Shown here: in pieces, positions 26,746 through 33,639 of the stretch | Layout: the number at the start of each line of letters is the position of its first letter | Position numbering within the stretch: the first letter of the stretch is position 1 | Assembly (NCBI GenBank): GCA_013215445.1 | Contig: JABSRA010000019.1 | Span: 1 to 64,000 of the forward strand | Length of the DNA: 64,000 bases | Source of the DNA: Oceanospirillaceae bacterium | GTDB taxonomy: Bacteria; Pseudomonadota; Gammaproteobacteria; Pseudomonadales; Balneatricaceae | Direction: 5' to 3' | Program-made: the position numbers and the translations under genes | Notes under the pieces: model-generated | Seen by the model: only the letters and a program-made list of their open reading frames with translations | What the model was told of the DNA's origin: nothing | Databases searched by the model: none

Positions 26746-28305
26746 TTGACTAAATTGAGCAATATCTGGGGACTGTTTTTTATATTGCTGATTTGTACAG
26801 TCACCCTACTGTCTTTTTACGGACTGATCGCATTCAATGGTCAAGGGGCAGATCTTGAACTACTCAGCGATAGTTATTTCCATTCTATTTTGATTTTTTC
26901 GATCAAGCAGGCACTACTCAGCGCCCTTATCTCTACGGTTTTAGCCTGGCCAATTGCCCGGGCTATTTATTATTACCCCAATCTACTCTTTAAGCGGGCG
27001 TTTTTAAGCCTCGCACTGTTGTGTTTTGTCTTACCTACCTTAGTCTTAATTACTGGATTTGTATCACTACTGGGGCGTTCAGGAATTATCACTCCCCTGC
27101 TGGGCCCCGATTGGAATTTATATGGGTTGCATGGCATCCTGCTGGCGCATGTTTATATGAATTTACCCTTTGCCATTCGCGCCTTTCATGCCCAGTTACA
27201 AAACATTCCAGCATCGAGTTGGATGCTCGCCAGCCAGCTAAAACTGAGTGGCTGGCAAAAGATTTTTCTGATCGAGTGGCCGGTGCTGCGCGCCAATTTC
27301 AACCTAACTTTTGGCTTTATCTTTATTCTGTGTTTTAACAGCTTTGCCGTGGTGCTGGCACTGGGTGGAGGACCGCAATCAACCACCTTGGAAGTGGCCA
27401 TCTATCAAGCCCTCAAATATGACTTCAACATCGGTGAGGCACTGACACTAGCGTGGAGCCAACTGTTGATAGCCGGAACATTTTTTGTCTTACTCTATCG
27501 CAGCAATTCAGTGTCTTGGTTATCCAAAGATACCCGTGGCGACTATCAATTACCCTGCAGTTCAAGCTGGCAAAAAATCCGCTATGGGCTGCTCTATAGC
27601 TGCACTTTGATATTCATGCTCACCCCTTTATTGGCCCTGTTACCCGGGGTTTTTGCCGCCGATTACTCCCGCTCTATTATTGGCAATATTCTAGAGGCAC
27701 TGAGTTTAACCTTAGTATTAGGCATTATCTGTGCAAGTGTCGCTATCGCTCTGGCCTACGCCATCATGCTACCCATAAGACAGAGCATATTGCAGGGCAA
27801 GACCCGTAAAACCTTAGTACTACAGTGGCTGGCGAATCACAGTTTAATTGCGCCGGCCATGGTGCTCAGCGTTGGTCTATACATCTTATTTTTGCCACTT
27901 ATCGACCTCGACAGCGTCGGCATGATCTTCGTGGTAATCTTAAACATCATGATGGTACTGCCTTTTGCCATTCAACAAATTCGCGCCAGATTACTCCAGT
28001 ACGACAGTGATTACGCGGTATTATCACAGTCTCTAAAACTTAGTACCCGACAGAAATTGAGCATAGAATGGCACTATAGCAAATCTGTATTTTTCAGTAC
28101 TTTTGCACTGGTGATCATGTTGGCCATGGGGGATGTGGCCATATTTTCAATTTTCGGTAGCGATCAGTTAAAAACCTTACCTTGGCTAATTTACCAATAC
28201 GCAGGCAGCTACAAGATCAATGAGGCATCACTGGCCTCAGCGGTTTTATTATTACTCTATGCGACCCTTTTATTCAATTTAGAGCGAGCTAAACAGCATG
28301 CTTGA
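26746..28305 (+). CDS. thiP: Thiamine ABC transporter permease
   Basis: A 519-aa inner-membrane permease with two fused BPD_transp domains and about twelve membrane helices, as in ThiP. Each half has an EAA-type loop (AFHAQLQNIPASSWMLASQL and IRARLLQYDSDYAVLSQSLK). The most upstream reasonable start is TTG at 26746, with no clear Shine-Dalgarno; no ATG near it is in frame. It overlaps thiQ by 8 bases. Confidence 0.9.
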   Translation: MTKLSNIWGLFFILLICTVTLLSFYGLIAFNGQGADLELLSDSYFHSILIFSIKQALLSALISTVLAWPIARAIYYYPNLLFKRAFLSLALLCFVLPTLVLITGFVSLLGRSGIITPLLGPDWNLYGLHGILLAHVYMNLPFAIRAFHAQLQNIPASSWMLASQLKLSGWQKIFLIEWPVLRANFNLTFGFIFILCFNSFAVVLALGGGPQSTTLEVAIYQALKYDFNIGEALTLAWSQLLIAGTFFVLLYRSNSVSWLSKDTRGDYQLPCSSSWQKIRYGLLYSCTLIFMLTPLLALLPGVFAADYSRSIIGNILEALSLTLVLGIICASVAIALAYAIMLPIRQSILQGKTRKTLVLQWLANHSLIAPAMVLSVGLYILFLPLIDLDSVGMIFVVILNIMMVLPFAIQQIRARLLQYDSDYAVLSQSLKLSTRQKLSIEWHYSKSVFFSTFALVIMLAMGDVAIFSIFGSDQLKTLPWLIYQYAGSYKINEASLASAVLLLLYATLLFNLERAKQHA

Positions 28306-28891
28306 GATAAACCAACTCAATATTCAATTGGGACACCACTCCCTAAATTACCACCGCCAGATACCCACCTCGGCAATAGTTACCCTACAAGGTGTCAGCG
28401 GCGTCGGTAAATCAAGCCTGCTGTTAACTATCGCTGGTTTTATCAAAGCGCAATCTGGCAGCATTCTCTGGCATGGTAAAGACATAAGTCAGCTGGAGGT
28501 AGAGCAGCGACCTGTCGCGATGCTATTTCAGGAAAATAACCTGTTTGAACACATCAGCGTGCTGCAAAATGTACGCTTAGGTCTGGTTAATATCAGTGAT
28601 CAAGAAATTCAGTCAAGCGCTGAGCAACTTCAAATCGAGGATCAATTACACAAAATGCCCGCACAGTTATCCGGCGGCCAACGCCAGCGTGTGGGTATAT
28701 TACGCACGCTATTACGGCCCGAACCTTTATTATTACTCGATGAACCCTTCGCCGAACTCGACCATCAAACCCGCGAGATAACCGCTGACTGGGTCGCTGA
28801 CATGGCGCGCAGTAACCACAAAACCTTAATACTGGTTACTCACCAGCAGGAAGATGTGGAAAAACTAGCCACGCAAAATTGGTTGCTTTAA
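28298..28891 (+). CDS. thiQ: Thiamine ABC transporter ATP-binding protein
   Basis: A compact 197-aa ABC ATPase powering thiamine uptake. Walker A GVSGVGKSSLL (residues about 34-44), the ABC signature LSGGQRQRVGILRTLL, Walker B LLLLDEPFAELD and the switch histidine in LVTHQQED are present. Its last 53 codons and the following 330 bases are repeated at 30665-31147, marking the left border of the cassette array. Confidence 0.93.
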   Translation: MLEINQLNIQLGHHSLNYHRQIPTSAIVTLQGVSGVGKSSLLLTIAGFIKAQSGSILWHGKDISQLEVEQRPVAMLFQENNLFEHISVLQNVRLGLVNISDQEIQSSAEQLQIEDQLHKMPAQLSGGQRQRVGILRTLLRPEPLLLLDEPFAELDHQTREITADWVADMARSNHKTLILVTHQQEDVEKLATQNWLL

Positions 28892-29219
28892 TACAGGGTT
28901 AGATTAAAGGATTGCTGGCACCTTAGTGTAGTGCAAATACCCCGAGTAATTTAGCTAAAAACAGCCGAAAGATAACGGCTAAAAATTATCGATTTTCTTA
29001 AGCCAAGAAAGTGCCCTTGAAGGCTTTTATCATCCTCTACAGATAAGTATTAGCAGTATGGATTGCATACTTTCTAGTGGGAAACTGTTCACGAAAACAA
29101 GTCAGCAAAGCTTATTTCACGAAAGTCTTCCCGTATATAAACGGCTGTTTCTGCCTACCCTCAAGCGTGAATTATCAAGTACCCGTGTTTACCACCTATT
29201 AGGCGGAATGTTTCCATCT
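28733..29219 (+). repeat. 0.48-kb direct repeat, copy 1 (3' thiQ plus downstream DNA)
   Basis: From TTACTCGATGAACCC within thiQ to CCATCT, this segment aligns with 30665-31147. The thiQ part differs at only a handful of positions in 160 bases; the non-coding part is clearly more diverged. The two copies bracket about 1.45 kb that carries a toxin-antitoxin pair and a putative nuclease. The short open frame inside (29058-29252) is not conserved in copy 2, so it is probably not coding. Confidence 0.9.
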
Positions 29220-29248
29220 ATAAAGCTGTTACATGTCAATCGCGAGAG

Positions 29249-29276
29249 TTGAGTTTATCCGGCATTGCCGTACAAT
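29249..29276 (+). promoter_or_regulatory. Promoter of the HigBA-like cassette
   Basis: TTGAGT and TACAAT are separated by 16 bases and end 6 bases before the toxin ATG. This matches a sigma-70 promoter with a very short leader. Confidence 0.5.
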
Positions 29277-29282
29277 GTGTGA

Positions 29283-29594
29283 ATGATATTTATTGAAACG
29301 AGCATTTTCACAAAAATTCTACCAAATTATCTTTCTGATGATGATTATCGTGGTTTGCAATCATATCTACTACAAAAGCCTGATGCTGGTGATTTAGTTC
29401 GCGGCTCTGGCGGTGTGAGAAAAGTCCGCTGGGCCCCTTCAGGTAAGGGAAAAAGCGGAGGTGTTCGAGCAATTTATTATTGGAAAAAATCAGAACATGA
29501 AATTTGGATGCTTACTATCTACAGTAAATCTGAAAGGGCATCAATATCAGGCAGCGTCTTAAAACAAATAGCGGAGGCTATAGATCATGAATAA
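29283..29594 (+). CDS. RelE/HigB-type toxin
   Basis: A 103-aa toxin of the RelE/HigB superfamily, expected to cut mRNA at the ribosome. Features are the core GDLVRGSGGVRKVRWAPSGK, the basic KSGGVRAIYYW strand and a C-terminal IWMLTIYSKSE, as in HigB-2/RelE proteins encoded ahead of an XRE antitoxin. It overlaps the antitoxin start by 8 bases. First gene of the cassette array, inside the thiQ direct-repeat bracket. Confidence 0.85.
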   Translation: MIFIETSIFTKILPNYLSDDDYRGLQSYLLQKPDAGDLVRGSGGVRKVRWAPSGKGKSGGVRAIYYWKKSEHEIWMLTIYSKSERASISGSVLKQIAEAIDHE

Positions 29595-29874
29595 CCGAGA
29601 CATCGGATTAGAAATCCTAGAAGGCTTAAATGAAATTAAACAGTTTAAGCGTGGTACTGTTGACCTGAAAACTACAGAATTGTCTGAGCCATCTGAGCCG
29701 AAAATTATTAGATCAAAACTAAAACTATCGCAGTCTGCTTTTGCTGGTTTACTTGGTGTCAGTATGCGTACCTTACAAGACTGGGAGCAGGGAAGAAGAA
29801 AACCTCAAGGTCCTGCAATAGCGCTTCTTCGTATTGCTGAACAGCATCCAGAGGTATTCGCTGATCTGCACTAA
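29587..29874 (+). CDS. HigA/XRE-type antitoxin
   Basis: A 95-aa antitoxin with a helix-turn-helix of the Cro/CI type: IRSKLKLSQSAFAGLLGVSM followed by RTLQDWEQGRRKPQGPA. It would neutralise the upstream toxin and repress the pair. The N-terminal 45 residues are the likely toxin-binding part. It overlaps the toxin gene. Confidence 0.86.
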   Translation: MNNRDIGLEILEGLNEIKQFKRGTVDLKTTELSEPSEPKIIRSKLKLSQSAFAGLLGVSMRTLQDWEQGRRKPQGPAIALLRIAEQHPEVFADLH

Positions 29875-29876
29875 AA

Positions 29877-29978
29877 CATGTAACAAAAACCAGCAATCAG
29901 ACTCCAAAAACGTGTCACTTTTTGGGTAAAAAGACCCACGAAATTCACCAAGCTGGCTACGCTGTTGTGGTTGACGCT
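29877..29978 (+). repeat. attC-like site a (degenerate)
   Basis: TGTAACA at the left and TGTTGTG at the right are core-like ends; inner ACCAGC and GCTGGCT pair. It follows the antitoxin stop and precedes the next gene by 30 bases. Confidence 0.45.
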
Positions 29979-30007
29979 AACTGACTTCATCAGGAATCGA
30001 GTTATAA

Positions 30008-30439
30008 ATGAGCAAAATTGAGAAACAGATTTCTGCAGCATTAGCTAATGGAGCCGAGTTTCTAGCCATGGGCGAGATAGCTGCCAATACTGGTATGCTG
30101 GTCAGCCAAGCACCAAGAAACAATGCGAACTTTGATATCATTGTAAATAGCCACGATCTTAGTAAAGGTGCCCGCGTGGAGGTCAAGCATAGTATGTCCA
30201 CATTTAAAGCAAACATCAGTGGAAGCCATTATGATTTTCTTGTATTCATTTATGCACCTAGCCAAATTATAGACGGAAACATTCAGCCAAAAGGAGAACG
30301 TGAAATCTATGTTTTTCCTCAGCCAATTGTAGAATCAACGCCAAAAGGTAAAACGGGCAAAAATTTCAACCCGAAACACATTAGTAACTATGAGCATTAT
30401 CGTAATGCTTTTCATCTAATCAAAGAGGCTCTAACTTAA
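30008..30439 (+). CDS. Putative PD-(D/E)XK-type nuclease-fold protein
   Basis: A 143-aa soluble protein. The line NNANFDIIVNSHDL-SKGARVEVKHS has the arrangement of a PD-(D/E)XK nuclease core: Asp43, then Glu58-x-Lys60, with the hydrophobic strands and spacing expected. An N-terminal helix (KQISAALANGAEFLAMGEIA) precedes it, as in Holliday-resolvase-like families. No partner methylase is nearby. It may act in defence or DNA repair; this is inferred from the motif only. It lies inside the direct-repeat bracket with the HigBA-like pair. Confidence 0.5.
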   Translation: MSKIEKQISAALANGAEFLAMGEIAANTGMLVSQAPRNNANFDIIVNSHDLSKGARVEVKHSMSTFKANISGSHYDFLVFIYAPSQIIDGNIQPKGEREIYVFPQPIVESTPKGKTGKNFNPKHISNYEHYRNAFHLIKEALT

Positions 30440-30534
30440 CTATGTGCCAAACACTTAACAAGTGACTATGGTACCAAGTCAAGCTTTTAGACCCTATTTT
30501 CATCCCAGTAAGTACCGTTTTTCACCATCTTATT

Positions 30535-30583
30535 AAGTATCGTTAGTTGCTTGCGCATGCAGGCAACTAACGATACTTTTTTT
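30535..30583 (+). terminator. Strong 16-bp hairpin with T-run
   Basis: AAGTATCGTTAGTTGC (30535-30550) is perfectly complementary to 30563-30578, with a 12-base loop, and is followed by TTTTTT. It works as an intrinsic terminator before the thiQ fragment. The stem contains GTTAGTT/AACTAAC, reminiscent of attC core sequence. Confidence 0.7.
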
Positions 30584-30664
30584 GGTTTCTCAGCAGCGAC
30601 CATACGTTCGAGTAAAAATGCTAGAGTAGAAATGGGACGAGTGAAAATGGGACAGGCACTTTTT

Positions 30665-30823
30665 TTACTCGATGAACCCTTCGCCGAACTCGACAATCAA
30701 ACCCGCGAGATAACCGCTGGCTGGGTCGCTGACATGGCGCGCAGTAACAACAAAACCTTAATACTGGTTACTCACCAGCAGGAAGATTTCGAAAAACTAG
30801 CCACGCAAAATTGGTTGCTTTAA
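30665..30823 (+). pseudogene. thiQ 3' fragment
   Basis: The last 53 codons of thiQ (Walker B LLDEPFAELD through the terminal LATQNWLL) are present without the Walker A and signature parts. The frame is open upstream to 30551 but that part is unrelated to ThiQ. It is part of the direct repeat and cannot be a working ATPase. Confidence 0.88.
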
Positions 30824-31147
30824 TACAGGGTTAGATTGAAGGATTACTGGCACTCTAGCGCCGTGCAAGAATCCCGCGTAATTTATCTAGAATAGCTAAA
30901 AGATAATGGCTAAAAATTAAAATCTTCTTAAGCCAAGAAAATGCCCTTGAAGGCCTATATTATCCTCTACAGAGAAGCATCAACAGTATGGATTGCATAC
31001 TTTCTAGTGGGCATCTGTCCACGAAAATGAGCCAGCAAATATTATTTCACGAAAGTCTTCCCGCATAAACCTACTGTATTTTCCTCCCGCTAAGGGTAAA
31101 TTATCAAGTAACCGTGTTTGCCCCTATGACGCGGAATGCTTCCATCT
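30665..31147 (+). repeat. 0.48-kb direct repeat, copy 2
   Basis: Second copy of the segment at 28733-29219, offset about 1.93 kb. It holds the thiQ fragment and the following non-coding DNA with several small indels. A strong attC-like site begins 60 bases after it. Confidence 0.9.
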
Positions 31148-31207
31148 TTCGCCGCCTGAAGAAATCAAAAATATGCCGTGAGTTGTTGATAGTTAATGTT
31201 ACTATCG

Positions 31208-31292
31208 ATTTAACAAAAATTATTAAAACATGAAAGGCGGAACGATTCCGTGTTTAAACACGGAATTTTTCCGCCTATGAAGCTGTTAGCTT
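31208..31292 (+). repeat. attC-like site b with long internal palindrome
   Basis: Core ends TTTAACA (31209-31215) and TGTTAGC (31284-31290). The interior is a nearly perfect 42-bp palindrome at 31235-31276: AGGCGGAA / TTCCGCCT arms around a perfect 22-bp palindrome centred on TTTAAA. A clear Shine-Dalgarno (GAGGT) for the next gene follows. Confidence 0.7.
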
Positions 31293-31304
31293 TAAGAGGT
31301 AGCA

Positions 31305-31718
31305 ATGGATAACAATAATGAATATAAATTGTATTCGAAAGATGTTTCAGATCTATTGTTAATATACCAAATGATTGAAGGTTCTTTGAAGCTGTATATA
31401 GAATATAGCTGCAAGTTGATTAAAGTACTTCTACCTCAAAATGTAGCTTTCAACTATACAGGTAAGGAACACGAAAACTCGGCTCTAGGCTCATTGATTA
31501 AGGCATTTTCAAAGTATAGTGATAACGATGTTCTTATTAAGGATTTAGCAGCTCTACAACAAAAAAGAAATTTTGTGGCTCACCGAGCCCTTGTAGACTT
31601 CATGGCAAAAGGTGAGTCTACAAATGATATGTCTACTTTGAAAGCAAAAGCTTGGATTACGTTTTCTCAAGTTCAAGCAGAACTAGCTGATTTGGATAAG
31701 CGAATTCGCGGTATTTAA
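31305..31718 (+). CDS. HEPN-like protein
   Basis: A 137-aa helical protein. Near its C-terminus QQKRNFVAHRALV contains R88-x4-H93, the RxxxxH signature of HEPN ribonucleases, set in a helix as expected. No nucleotidyltransferase (MNT) partner or other antitoxin lies next to it, and the following gene is an unrelated cassette. It could be a solitary HEPN RNase used in defence, or a non-catalytic HEPN protein. It has no promoter of its own that could be recognised; SD is AGAGGT. Confidence 0.5.
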   Translation: MDNNNEYKLYSKDVSDLLLIYQMIEGSLKLYIEYSCKLIKVLLPQNVAFNYTGKEHENSALGSLIKAFSKYSDNDVLIKDLAALQQKRNFVAHRALVDFMAKGESTNDMSTLKAKAWITFSQVQAELADLDKRIRGI

Positions 31719-31821
31719 AGCTAACAAGAGTATGATTTTCGCATCCTTCGGCTGCTGGGACGACTTTCACGCCACTCGTCCCTCGTTCTGTTACAGTCGC
31801 CCAATATACTGGCGTTAGGGC
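31719..31821 (+). repeat. attC-like site c (family 1)
   Basis: AGCTAAC at the left and GCGTTAGGG at the right. The interior CGGCTGCTGGGACGACTTTC and CACTCGTCCCTCG block is shared with sites g, m and o. Confidence 0.85.
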
Positions 31822-31841
31822 CCCAAAATGGAGCTGGATTA

Positions 31842-32264
31842 ATGTCGATAAAAAGTTATAACCCCTCGAGTACTTGGAAACCTTTTGGTGCTTTTTCGAT
31901 GGTAGTAGCACAAGGGTCAGGCCAAGTACTCCATTTGAAAGGCCAAGTATCACTCAATCGAGATGGCGAAGTGATTGGAGAGGGCGATATTGAGCTTCAA
32001 GTGAAAACAACATTGGAAAATATCCAATCGATATTAGAAAGCTTTGGTGGGTGCATGGGAGATATTTATTCCCTTACCCATCATGCAACAGATATTGATG
32101 CGTTTATGTCAACTGGTCATATTCGTAAAAAATTCTTTAATGAGCCTTTCCCGATAACCACTACTGTAGAGGTTTCTAGGCTTTATCATCCAGCGCTAAT
32201 GATCGAGATTACGGCATCAGCTGAAATTCCTCTTGACCGGTATATTGAGGGAAATGAAAATTAA
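31842..32264 (+). CDS. RidA/YjgF-family protein lacking the catalytic arginine
   Basis: A 140-aa member of the RidA/YER057c/UK114 superfamily, a trimeric fold in which RidA hydrolyses reactive imines. Family features are LKGQVSLNRDGEVIGEGDIE, TLENIQSILESFGG and a C-terminal FPITTTVEVSRL. In RidA the latter reads FPARSCVEV, with Arg105 essential; here the position is Thr. It is therefore probably not a classical imine deaminase. Cassette gene with SD GGAG. Confidence 0.82.
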   Translation: MSIKSYNPSSTWKPFGAFSMVVAQGSGQVLHLKGQVSLNRDGEVIGEGDIELQVKTTLENIQSILESFGGCMGDIYSLTHHATDIDAFMSTGHIRKKFFNEPFPITTTVEVSRLYHPALMIEITASAEIPLDRYIEGNEN

Positions 32265-32301
32265 TCAGGTAAAGTTTAAATACTTACTTTCATCCAAAAA
32301 C

Positions 32302-32392
32302 GGCCCTAACAAAAACATTAAGTTGTTCGCTGTGCTCACTGGGATGCTCCGCTCCTACCTCGCTCCGCACCCCTTATTGGGGCGTTAGGGCC
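32302..32392 (+). repeat. attC-like site d
   Basis: GCCCTAAC and GGCGTTAGGGC ends are mutually complementary; inner GGGATGCTCCGC is an imperfect hairpin. It separates the RidA-like and BrnT cassettes. Confidence 0.85.
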
Positions 32393-32395
32393 GCT

Positions 32396-32429
32396 TTGAC
32401 AATTCTGACCCGTGTACATACAATGTACA
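32396..32429 (+). promoter_or_regulatory. Promoter and operator of the BrnTA-like pair
   Basis: TTGACA (32396-32401) and TACAAT (32419-32424) are 17 bases apart, a near-consensus sigma-70 promoter. TGTACAT-ACA-ATGTACA (32413-32429) is a perfect inverted repeat covering the -10 box and ending one base before the toxin ATG, the expected place for antitoxin repression. Confidence 0.8.
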
Positions 32430-32430
32430 T

Positions 32431-32715
32431 ATGATTAAATTCGAATGGAATAAATCCAAATCTGAAATCAACATCAAAAAGCATGGAGTCTCATTTGAAG
32501 AAGCTAAGTCCGTATTTTTTGATGAGTTTGCTGTTCAATTTTTCGATTCTGAAAACTCTAATATTGAAGATCGATTTTTAATGCTCGGAATGAGTAATGA
32601 AACTAATCTATTAATTGTATGCCATTGCGAAAGAGCTAGTGGAAATACTATTAGAGTAATTTCAGCGCGAAAAGCTACAAAAAATGAACGCAACCATTAT
32701 CATCGAGGTAACTAA
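32431..32715 (+). CDS. brnT: BrnT-family toxin
   Basis: A 94-aa ribonuclease toxin of the BrnT family (RelE-like fold). The opening FEWNKSKSEINIKKHGVSFE, then EEAKSVFFDEFA, EDRFLMLGMS and the end RVISARKATKNERNHY are classical. Active-site candidates are the His and Arg/Lys residues of the C-terminal strand. It is followed by its antitoxin after 2 bases. Confidence 0.9.
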   Translation: MIKFEWNKSKSEINIKKHGVSFEEAKSVFFDEFAVQFFDSENSNIEDRFLMLGMSNETNLLIVCHCERASGNTIRVISARKATKNERNHYHRGN

Positions 32716-32717
32716 TT

Positions 32718-32936
32718 GTGAAAGACGAATATGATTTCTCTAAAATGGAGTCTCGTAAAAATCCATACGCAAGTAAATTGAAGAAGCCTGTGACAATAAG
32801 ACTTAGTGAAGATGTTATATCCTACTTTAAGGATATGGCAGACGAATCTGGGGTGCCTTATCAAAGCCTCATAAATTTATATTTACGGGATTGTGTTGCA
32901 ACACACAAAAAAATTGACATCAATTGGCATGCTTAG
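32718..32936 (+). CDS. BrnA-like antitoxin (CopG/BrnA type)
   Basis: A 72-aa protein with GTG start. It begins with an acidic and basic toxin-binding arm (DEYDFSKMESRKNPY), then a ribbon-helix-helix or CopG-like DNA-binding part (PVTIRLSEDVISYFKDMADE, SGVPYQSLINLYLRD). Such BrnA antitoxins repress their own promoter, matching the palindrome at 32413-32429. Confidence 0.85.
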   Translation: MKDEYDFSKMESRKNPYASKLKKPVTIRLSEDVISYFKDMADESGVPYQSLINLYLRDCVATHKKIDINWHA

Positions 32937-33012
32937 GCCTAACAAGTTTCAGTACTTCAGACCCTACGGGGCTTGGACGCGTTTCACGCGCCCGTGTGCA
33001 AAGCGTTATGTT
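32936..33012 (+). repeat. attC-like site e
   Basis: GCCTAAC (32937-32943) and GTTATGT (33005-33011) ends; inner GGACGCGTTTCACGCGCCC forms a hairpin. It begins just after the antitoxin stop. Confidence 0.85.
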
Positions 33013-33028
33013 CTAAGGAGACCATTGA

Positions 33029-33586
33029 GTGTTCACCAATAAAATTGAAGATAAGTTACGTTTGGTTCTCCTTACACAGGCTCATGCAAAAAATCTATTT
33101 ACTCTGATAGATCAGAATAGAAGCTATTTAGAAAAATGGATGGTTTGGCCCCCTAAAACGAAAAGCTCACATGATACAAAAGAGTTTATAAAAGGTTGTC
33201 TTATAGGCCTTTCAGAAAATAGAGAAATGGCGTGTGGTATTGAATACGAAGATGATCTGGTGGGGGTAATAACATTCAATTTAATTGACCATAATCTTAA
33301 AAAGGTAATACTTGGCTATTGGATCTCTGATAAGTATCAGGGAAAAGGAATAATCACTAAATCATGTAACTCAATGATCGACTACGCTTTTAAGTCTTTA
33401 AAAGTAAAAAAAGTTGAGATTCGAGTAGCTTCTGAGAACATACCAAGTCAAAGAGTATGTGAAAGACTCGGTTTTACGCTAGAAGGTCTGATAAGAAATT
33501 CAGAAAATCTACATGGAACAATTGTAAGTCATAACATTTATGGCTTAACTGAAAACGAACATAACAAAAATAGGCACGGCGAATAG
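33029..33586 (+). CDS. GNAT-family N-acetyltransferase (RimL-like)
   Basis: A 185-aa acetyl-CoA-dependent acyltransferase. Family features are the opening LRLVLLTQAHAKNLFTLID, the acetyl-CoA loop YWISDKYQGKGIITKSCNSM, and VEIRVASENIPSQRVCERLG followed by FTLEGLIRNSE, as in RimJ/RimL. The target could be a protein N-terminus or a small amine, for example an antibiotic. GTG start with AAGGAG ten bases upstream. Its last codons fall inside the following attC-like site. Confidence 0.88.
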   Translation: MFTNKIEDKLRLVLLTQAHAKNLFTLIDQNRSYLEKWMVWPPKTKSSHDTKEFIKGCLIGLSENREMACGIEYEDDLVGVITFNLIDHNLKKVILGYWISDKYQGKGIITKSCNSMIDYAFKSLKVKKVEIRVASENIPSQRVCERLGFTLEGLIRNSENLHGTIVSHNIYGLTENEHNKNRHGE

Positions 33587-33627
33587 TCTTCGCTGCTTAG
33601 CCAATCGCGTGCTATAAGCGTTATGTG
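33558..33627 (+). repeat. attC-like site f (family 2)
   Basis: ACATAAC (33559-33565) and GTTATGT (33620-33626) are exact complements. The interior TAGGCACGGCGAATAG and TCGCGTGCTA recurs in sites i, k and u. It overlaps the end of the GNAT gene. Confidence 0.85.
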
Positions 33628-33639
33628 CATGGAGTCCCC

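Noticed and set aside
29058-29252. 64-aa open frame after thiQ
   Set aside because: It lies within the direct repeat; in copy 2 the frame is truncated and the differences change amino acids without pattern, so it is unlikely to be coding.
30551-30823. A complete small ABC ATPase
   Set aside because: Only the last 53 codons match ThiQ. Walker A and the ABC signature are absent.
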